This document shows, in pieces, positions 56,263 through 64,000 of a stretch of DNA of 64,000 nt; the first letter of the stretch is position 1; each line of letters opens with the position of its first letter. Under the pieces are notes generated by a model that searched no databases, was not told the DNA's origin, and worked only from the letters and a program-made list of their open reading frames with translations. A program made the position numbers and the translations under genes. The DNA is from Cymbidium sinense (taxonomy: Eukaryota; Streptophyta; Magnoliopsida; Asparagales; Orchidaceae): contig CM038214.1 of assembly GCA_021442155.1 (NCBI GenBank), forward strand, positions 57,072,514 through 57,136,513. Reading direction: 5' to 3'.

Positions 56263-57374
56263 TAGTGTGAATTAACACACTATATTATATTATAATATAT
56301 GATGTTATATTATAATTTGCTATAATACAATATATTGTTTAACATTACACCTCATTAGAAGCACTTTAAAGGAACAAATAACAAAAATTTTTCAAAATAT
56401 GAATAATCATTTTGGATGTAAAAGTGTTATTGTTCTATTAAAAATGGTACAAAATAGCATAATTTTGGAGTTTCTTCTTGGTTTGTGACATGAAGTTGGC
56501 CAAATTCTTCCATCTGAACCTTCAAATTAACATTTTTTGTGAGTTTTGACCCAATGTATTATAACATAAGTAAAACATACTAAAATGTACAATAACATTT
56601 AGTAACACACCACCCCATTTATATATATGTGAAGTTATATTGTTATGTACATTATATTTTAATATGCTTTCTTATAATATATTATCTTACCTTACACCTT
56701 AAAATGAATCACTTTAAGCAAAAAATCATAAAATTTAGTTGAAAAATGAACATTTATTTTGGATGCAAAATTCCATTCTATTGATTAAGTGACACACCAT
56801 AGCACACCCCAATAATGTTCCCTAAAGCTTACCTTAAGTTTGGCCAAATCCCATCATCTGAGCCTATAAATCAGTATTTTTATGAATTATACTAGTACAA
56901 ACTCTACTACATCATACTATAACAAACTAAAATATGCTAAAAACATAAGTAGTAATACACAATAGTATACTATAATGCATGATGCTACACTATATTATGG
57001 CATCTTATATTATAATACACTATAATATATTATATTATATCATATTGCATATCACATCACAAGGGATTGCTTAAGATAAAAATTTATAAAATTAGTCTAA
57101 ATCATAAAAAACTATATATTTTAATCGTATCACATACATATTTTAAATTGAAATAATATATTATGATGCCATGCTCTACCTATTATGAATTTGGAAAAAT
57201 TCCACCATTTTAAAGTCTAAATCAATAGTTTTATAAATAATGCTAGTGTAGGCAAGATTGCATGATTATAAAATACTTGAAGAATTTAAAAAGCATAGAA
57301 CAATATATTATGATATATGATGCTATACTATGCTACAACATATAATATTTATTTTGAACATAAAATCTTACTTT
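56263..57374. repeat. About 345-bp satellite-like tandem repeat, three copies
   Basis: Landmark ACACC then CACTTTAA then ATTTTGGATG recurs at about 56345 and 56690, and in diverged form near 57050. Landmark TTGGCCAAAT then CCATCTGA recurs near 56508, 56840 and, diverged, 57190. Period is 332-360 bp. Each unit has a TATATTATAATATA-rich half and a less biased half. A partial fourth unit ends where the telomere-like array starts. It has no similarity that I see to the retroelements around it. Confidence 0.75.
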
Positions 57375-58780
57375 TTAGACTTGATGATTTTTTAGTTTAG
57401 TTTATTTTATTTATTTATTTTAGTTTATTTTAGTTTTTATTTTTTATTTTTAGGTTTAAGTTTTGGTTTAGGTTAAGGTTTTTCTTTAGGTTTTTATTTT
57501 ATTTTATTTTTTTTATATTATTTAGGTTTAGGTTTTTTAATTTGTTTTATTTTTTAGTTTTATTTAGTTTAAGTTTAGTTTTTAGGTTTTTAGGTTTTTA
57601 GGGTTTAAGGTTTAGGGCTTAGGGTTTAGGGTTTGGGGGTTAGGGTTTATGGTTTAGGGATGTAGCTTTTTCGGTTTTGGGTTTCGGGTTTTGGGTTTAG
57701 GGTTTTATGGTTTAGCTTTAGGGATTAGGGTTTAGGGTTTAGGATTTAGGGTTGTAGGTTTAGGGTTTAAGGTTTAGGGTTTAGGGTCAATTTTACGATT
57801 TAAGGTTTATGGTTAATAATTTTTTTATTATTTATTTATTTTTTATTTAATTTTTTAAAATTAGGTTAACTCGTAGGTTTAAGTTTACATAGTTTGTTTT
57901 TTATTTATTTATTTTTATTTTATTTATTTATTTTTTATTTATATTTAAGTTTATTTTTATTTTATTTTTTATGAATTGGTTTTTATTTTATTTTTTTAGG
58001 TTTAGGTTTTAGGGTTTTATTTTAGGTTTTATTTTTTTAGTTTGTTTTAGGTTTATTTCTAGTTTATTTTATTTATTTAGTTTAGATTTAGGTTTGGGTT
58101 TAATTTATTTTAGGGTTAGGTTTAGGTTTTATTTATTTTAGTTTAGTTTATTTTAGTTTAGGTTTAGATTTATTTTATTTTTATTTTAGGTTTAGTTTTC
58201 TTTAGTTTTGGTTTATTTTTTATTTCATTTTAGGTTTATTTCATTATGTTTATGTTTCTATTTAGTTTTATTTTAATTTTTGAGGTTTATTTTCATTTTG
58301 GTTTAATTCATTTTATTTAGGTCTTTAATTTTTTTTTAGTTTAGGTTCTTATTTATTTTATTTTAGTTTAGTTTTTATTATTTATTTTATTTTTTTTAGG
58401 TTTAGATTTAGGTTTAGGTTTTGGTTTTAGTTTATGTTTTTATTTTATTTTATCTTATTAATTTATTTTAGTTTAGGCATTTGTATTAATTTTATTTTTA
58501 AGTTTAATTAATTTAGTTTAGGTTTTTAGGGTTTAGGATTTAGGGTTTGTGGTTTAGGGTTTAGGGTTTAGGGTTTAGGAATTAAGGTTTAGGGTTTAGG
58601 TTTTAGGGTTTAGGGTTTTAGGGTTTAGACTTTATGGTTTAGGGTTTTGGATTTTGGGTTTTGGTTTTTTAGGGTTTAGGGTTTAGGTTTAGTGTTTAGG
58701 TTTTAGGTTTAGGGTTCAAGTTTTAGTTTAGGGTTTAGGGTTTTCAGTTCTTCTTTTTTTATTTTTATTTTTATTTTTTA
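57375..58780 (+). repeat. Telomere-like array 2
   Basis: TTTAGTTTATTTTATT text, a TTTAGGG-rich core at about 57595-57790, an AT-rich middle, and another TTTAGGG-rich core at 58515-58740. The junction motif TTAGGTTAACTCGTAGG lies near 57861. It ends TTTTTTAAGAGAGAACAAATTC, the flank also seen at 45516. Confidence 0.85.
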
Positions 58781-59060
58781 AGAGAGAACAAATTCAGATT
58801 CAACATTTCTTCTTTTTAATTTCACCAACTAAGTAACACACCAAGTTTTCTAAGACATAAGTGACGACATAGATAAAAAATGAGCATGCATATCCAACAA
58901 CACCTTAGATGCCCAAGTTTACCTCCATACCACCATTGCTTTATACCTCCATATCCAAGTTAGATCCCCAACCACCACTATGATAAGTTTCACCTCCATG
59001 TTAGTTCTAGGCGGGGATTGATGGTGATGTTCTTACCATCAAGGTTCAGCCCATTCTTAT
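58781..59060. other. Short unique spacer between telomere-like arrays
   Basis: Starts GAGAACAAATTCAGATTC and CACCAACTAAGTAACACACC, matching 45521-45580, then diverges. Contains CACCTCCATACCACC-type text. No ORF. Confidence 0.6.
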
Positions 59061-62000
59061 GGTTTAAGTATAGGTTTAGGTTTAACAGGTTTTAAGGTTT
59101 AGGTTTATTTTTTAATTTATTTAGTTACTTTAGGATTAGGTTTAGGGTTTACGGTTTAGGATTAGGGTTTAGGGTTTAGGGTTTAGGATTTAGAGTTTTA
59201 AGGTTTATGCTTTTAACATTTAGGGTTTAGGGTTTTTTAGGATGTAGTGTTTAGGGTTTAGGTTGAAAGCTTAGGATTGTAGGTTTAGGATTTAGGATTT
59301 AGGGATTAAGGTTATTTTAAAATTAAGTAAACCAATAGGTTTAGGTTTATTTAGTATATTTAGCTTAATTTTTATTTTTTTAGTTTACTTTATTTTCTAT
59401 TTTTATTTAGGTTAATTTTTTATTTTTATTTAGTTTAGTTTATTTATTTTTCCTTAAGCTTTTTATTTTACTTTATTTTTTAGGTTTAAGTCTAAGTTTT
59501 GGTTTATTTTTTAGTTGCTTTTATTTTTATTTTATTTTTTAAGTTTAGGTTTTATTTTTTATTTTTATTTTTAGGTTTTGGTTTTTATTTTATTTTTTTA
59601 GGTTTAGATTTTAGGTTTATTTATAGGTTTTATTTTTCAGTTTAGGTTTATGTTTATTTTTAGTTTATTTTATTTTATTTATTTTAGCTTTAGGTTTAGG
59701 TTTAGGTTTTATTTATTTTTGTTTAGTTTATTTTTATTTAGGTTTAGGTTTATTTTATTTTATTTATTTTATTTTTATTTTAGGTTTAGGTTTTATTTTA
59801 TATTTTTTTTAGTTTTATTTTTAAGGTTTAGGTATTCATTTAGTTTTTAATTTAATTTATTTTAGGTTTATTTATTTTTCTTTTAAATTAAGTAAACATG
59901 TAGGTTTAGGTTTATTTAGCATATTTAGTTTACTTTATTTTCTATTTTTATTTAGGTTTATTTTTTATTTTTATTTAATTTAGTTTATTTATTTTAGGTT
60001 TATTTATTTTAGTTTATGTTTTTTATTTTAATTTTTATTTATTTTTTTTAGTTTAAGGTTTAGGTTTATTTTTTAGTTTTTTTTTTATTCTTATTTTCTT
60101 ATTTTATGGTTAGGTTTTCTTTTTTATTTTTAGATTTTATTTTTTTAGTTAAGGTTTAGGTTTATTTTTAGTTTATTTTATTTTATTTAGTTTAGGTTTA
60201 GTTTATTTTAGGGTAAGGTTTAGGTTTTCCTATTTTAGTTTCGTTTATTTTATTTTAGGTTTAGGTTTATTTTTTTGTTTATTTTATTTTTATTTTAGGT
60301 TTAGGTTTTTTTCTTTGTTTAGGTTTTATTATTTATTTATTTTTTGGTTTATTTTTTAAGTTGAGGTTTTTATTTAGTTTTTATTTTATTTTATTATAGT
60401 TTTATTTTATTTTTTTTATGTTTAGTTTTTATTTTATTTAGGTTTTTTATTCTTAGGTTTATTTTATTTTTTAGTTTAGTTTAGGTTTTTATTTATTTTA
60501 TTTTAGTTTATTTTTATTATTTTTATTATTTTTATTTTTATGTTTAGGTTTTAGTATTGGTTTTTATTTTATTTTATTTATTTTATTTTGATTGGGTTTT
60601 TATTTATTTTAATTATAGTTTTTATTAAGTTTAGGTTTAGGTTTTTAGATTTTTAAGGTTTAGGTTTTAGGCTTTAGGGTTTATGCATTAGGGTTTATGA
60701 TATAGGGTTTAGGGTTTTATGGTTTAGGGTTTATGGTATATTGTTTAGGATTTAGGCTTTAGGGTTTTTAGGGTTTAGGGTTTAGGGTTACTTTAGGGTT
60801 AAAGGTTAGTTTTGGGTTTAGGGATTATGCTTTAGAGTTTACGATTTTTAGGGTTTAGGGTTTAGGGTTTAGGGTTAGTTTAGAGTTGAGGATTTAGGTT
60901 TTAGGGTTTAGGGTTTAGGGTTAGGGGTTTAGGGTTGAGAATTTAGGGATGTAGGTTTAGGGTTGTAGGTTTAGCATTTAAGGTTTAGGGATAGTATTAG
61001 GGTTTAGTGTTTAGGATTTAGAGTTTAGGGGTAAGGATTTAGGGTTTTTTTTTTATAAATTAAGAAAATCGATAGTTTTAGTTTATTTTATTTATTTAGT
61101 TTTTATTTATTTATTTTTGTATATTATATTTTTAATTTTTATTTAAGTTTATTTTTTATTTTTATTTAGTTTATATTATTTAGTTTAGTTTAGGTTTTTT
61201 TATTTTGATTTATTTTTTAGGTTTTAGTTTAGGCTTATGTTTATTTTTTAGTTAAGTTTTATTTTAGTTTTATTTTTTAGGTTTAGGTTTTATTTTTTAT
61301 TTTTAGGTTTAGGTTTAAGTTTTTATTTTATATTTTTGTTTTAGGTTATAAGTTATTATTTTAGGTTTATTTTATGTTTTATATTTTAATTTAGGTTTAG
61401 GTTTATTTTTAGTTTATTTTATTTTATTTAGGGTTTAGGTTTAGGATTAGTTTATTTTAGGTTTAGGTTTTGATTTTATTTATTTTAGCTTACTTTATTT
61501 TAGTTTAGGTTTAGGTTTATTTTATTTTGTTTATTTAGGTTTAGTTTTTTTTTAGTTTAGGGTTTAGGTTTTATTTTTTATTTATTTTTAAGTTTTATTT
61601 TTAGGTATATTTTTAGGTTTAGGTTTTTATTTAGCTTTTATTTTATTTTATTTTAGGTTAATTTTTTTTATTTTACATTTGGGTTTTATTTTATTTAGAT
61701 TTTTTAATTTTAGGTTTATTTTAATTTTTAGTTTAGTTTAGGTTTTTATTTATTTTATTAAAGTTTAGATTTTATTTTTTTATTTATTTTATTTTTAGGT
61801 TTAGGTTTAAGTTTAAGTTTTATTTATATTTTATTTTATTTTATTTAAGTTTGGGTCTTTTAAGGTTTTATTTAGTTTAGGTTCAGGTTTTTAGGTTTTT
61901 AGGGTTAAGGGTTTAGGGTTTAGCGATTAGGATTTAGGGTTTAGGGCTTTGGATTGTAGATTTTAGGGTTTAGGGCTTAAGGTTTAGGGTTTAGGGTTTG

Positions 62001-64000
62001 TAGGTTTAGGGTTTAGGGTTTTGGGCTTAGGGTTAAGGGTTTAGGGTTTTTGGTTTAGGGTTTAGGGTTTAGGGTTTAAGTGTTTAGGGTTTAGGGTTTT
62101 AGGTTTAGGGTTGTAGGTTTAGAGTTTAGGGTTTAGGGTTATGGTTATTTATTTATTATTATTATTTTTACTTATTTTTTAGGGTTTATGGTTTAAGATT
62201 TTTTAGGGTATAAGGGTTAGGGTTTAGGGTTAAGTGTTGTAAGTTTAAGGTTTAGGGTTTAGGGTTTAGGATTTAGTTTTAAGGGGTTTTTTAAAGAATT
62301 AAGTAAACTGGATGGTTTTGGTTAATTTAGTTAATTTATTTTATATTTTATTTACTTTAGTTTATTTTATTTTTTATTTTTATTTAGTTTAGTTTATTTA
62401 TTTTAGGTTGAATTATTTTAATTTAGGTTTTTCATTTTAGTTTATTTTTTTTGTTTAGGTTTAGGTTTATGTTTTATTTTATTTTATTTTTATTTTTATG
62501 TTTAGGTTTTATCTTTTATTTTTAGGTTTAGATTTAGATTTTCTTAGGTTTTATTTTTTAGTTTAGGTTTAGGTTTATTTTTTTATGTAATTTTATTTAG
62601 TTTAGGGTTTAGGTTTAGTTTATTTTAGGTTTAGGTTTAGGTTTTATTTATTTTAGTTTAGGTTTAGGTTTATTTTAGTTTGTTTATTTTAGGTTTAGTT
62701 TTTATTTTAGTTTAGGGTTTAGTGTTTATCTTTTATTTATTTCTAGGATTATTTTTTAGGTTTAGGTTTTTATTTTATTTTTATTTTAATTTATTTTAGG
62801 TTTATTTTTTTATTTTATGTTTAGTTTTTATTTTATGTTTATTTTTAGTTTTACTTTATTTTTTAGTTTAGTTTAGGTTTTTATTTAGTTTATTTTAATT
62901 TAGATTTTATTTTTTATTTTACTTAGGATTTTAGGTAGGTTTAGATTTTATTTTATTTTATTTTTATTTAATTTAGGTTTTTTATTTATTTATTTAGTTA
63001 TTTTAGTTTTAGTTTATTTTTTATTTTAGTTTAAGGATTTTAGTGTTTTGGTTTTAGTTTTAGTTTTGGGGTTTTATTAGGTTTGGTTTGGTTTTAGTGT
63101 TAGGGTTTAGGGTTTTTAGCCAGGAAGGTTTATTTGAGGTTAGTTTTGTGGTTTAGGTTTTAGTTTATGGTTTTAAGTTTAGTTTTGGGTTTAGGGTTTA
63201 GTTTATTTTAGGTTTTAGGGTTTTTTTTTTTTTAAAAAAAGTAAACCCTTAGGTTTAGTTTATTTAGTTTATTTTATATTTTTATTTAGGTTTATTTTTT
63301 AAGTTTAGATTTTTATTTAGTTTTTATTTTATTTTTTTATTTTATGTTTTGGTTTTATTTTATTTATGTATTTTATTTTTAGGTTTAATTTATTTTTTAG
63401 TTTAGTTTAAGTTTTTATTTATTTTATTTTAGTTTAATTTTTATTTTTTAATTTAATTTATTTTTATTATTTTATTTAGGTTTAGGTTTTATTCAATTTA
63501 GGTTTATGTTTTTAAGGTTTAGGGTTTGGGGTTTAGGGTTTAGGGTTTAGGGTTTAGCATTTAGGGTTTAGGGTTTTGGTTTGTGTTTAGTTTTAGGGTA
63601 GGGTTTAGGGTTTATAGGGTTTAGGTTAGTTTTTAGTTCATTTGGGTTTTTTTTTAATCTTTTTTATTTCTTTTTTTATTTTTAATTAAGTAAAGTTGTA
63701 GGTTTAGGTTTATTTAGTTTTTTTTTTTTAGTTTATTTTATTTCTTTTATTTTTATTTAGGTTTGCTTTTATTTTTATTTTGTTTAGTTTATTTATTTTA
63801 GGTTTATTTATTTTAGTTTAGGGTTTTTATTTTACATTATTTTTATTTATTTCTTTGTTTTATTTTTATGATTATTTTTTAGGTTTAGTTTTTTTATTTA
63901 GTTTTTTTTATTTTATGTTTGGTTTATTTTATTTTATTTAGTTTATTTTATTTTATTTTATGTATATTTTTAGTTTAGTTTTTTTTTTAGTTTTATTATT
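59061..64000 (+). repeat. Telomere-like array 3, to window end
   Basis: Nearly 5 kb of degenerate plant telomere-type sequence. Clearer TTTAGGG cores lie at about 59140-59300, 60650-61040, 61900-62280, 63040-63230 and 63510-63630. Between them are TTTATTTTATTTTTAGG stretches. A junction motif AATTAAGTAAAC then GTAGGTTTAGG marks starts near 59321, 59886, 61057, 62296, 63238 and 63686. Perfect TTTAGGG runs rarely exceed four or five units. The ORF at 59650-59850 (Phe/Leu/Arg-rich) is a low-complexity artefact. Confidence 0.88.

Noticed and set aside
59650..59850. 66-codon ORF rich in Phe, Leu and Arg
   Set aside because: Low-complexity translation of TTTAGGTTTATTTT text in a telomere-like array.
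57375..64000. A real chromosome end (functional telomere)
   Set aside because: Orientation on the plus strand would suit a right-hand end, but perfect TTTAGGG runs are short, AT-rich filler is abundant and similar blocks occur inside the window, so these are degenerate interstitial or subtelomeric repeats.

Overview
This window looks like a gene-poor, repeat-dense, A+T-rich stretch of plant nuclear DNA. The evidence is plant-type TTTAGGG telomere-like repeats, several decayed Ty3/gypsy retrotransposons of the Tat/Ogre kind with two RNase H domains, and a decayed endogenous plant pararetrovirus. I found no intact host gene and no complete RNA gene. The species cannot be read from the sequence; nothing contradicts a flowering plant. 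Every coding remnant is broken by stops and frameshifts, so nearly all coding calls are pseudogenes.

Layout. 1-4550: Tat pol 3' half (RNase H, second RNase H, integrase) followed by its long non-coding 3' region. 4551-5833: a second integrase fragment joined to the first element by a short microhomology. 5834-13481: a 2.7-kb repeat family, here called the TTGACC family (starts TGTTGACCTCACTTTTGG), as two forward copies, a reversed telomere-like block (CCCTAAA) and one inverted copy, forming a large imperfect palindrome. 13482-20728: Tat copy A (end of protease, RT, RNase H, second RNase H, integrase, 3' non-coding region). 20729-21975: another forward TTGACC copy, cut short. 22026-28920: endogenous pararetrovirus on the minus strand, reading in its own sense as protease-RT-RNase H, transactivator-like ORF, promoter, tRNA-Met primer site, small ORF, capsid with zinc knuckle, movement protein. 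This order suggests integration of a circular genome opened between the movement and protease genes. 28977-29215: inverted TTGACC fragment. 29216-35183: AT-rich non-coding DNA with a GATCGGA-rich block and a 105-bp tandem repeat. 35184-41418: a third Tat-like element with a primer-site-like motif, hairpin-bearing tandem repeats, a 107-bp tandem array, an RT fragment and a 3' non-coding region. 41419-44491: inverted TTGACC copy. 44492-45515: telomere-like array. 45516-47327: AT-rich unique sequence. 47328-49369: inverted TTGACC copy. 49370-56262: Tat copy B, parallel to copy A. 56263-57374: about three copies of a 345-bp satellite-like unit. 57375-64000: long degenerate telomere-like arrays with TTTAGGG on the plus strand.

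How it fits together. The pieces are nested and reused. Copies A and B share the same junction between an inverted TTGACC repeat and a protease cut at the same place, so they come from one chimeric ancestor. The satellite followed by telomere-like arrays at the right end resembles subtelomeric or interstitial-telomere chromatin, but perfect TTTAGGG runs are short, so this is not a functioning telomere. The most interesting signals are the first 28 nt of initiator tRNA-Met fused to the pararetrovirus end, the clustered promoter motifs of that virus, its flanks that break at one repeat position in opposite orientations, the large palindrome around a telomere-like core, and a tandem repeat whose hairpin stems appear to co-vary.
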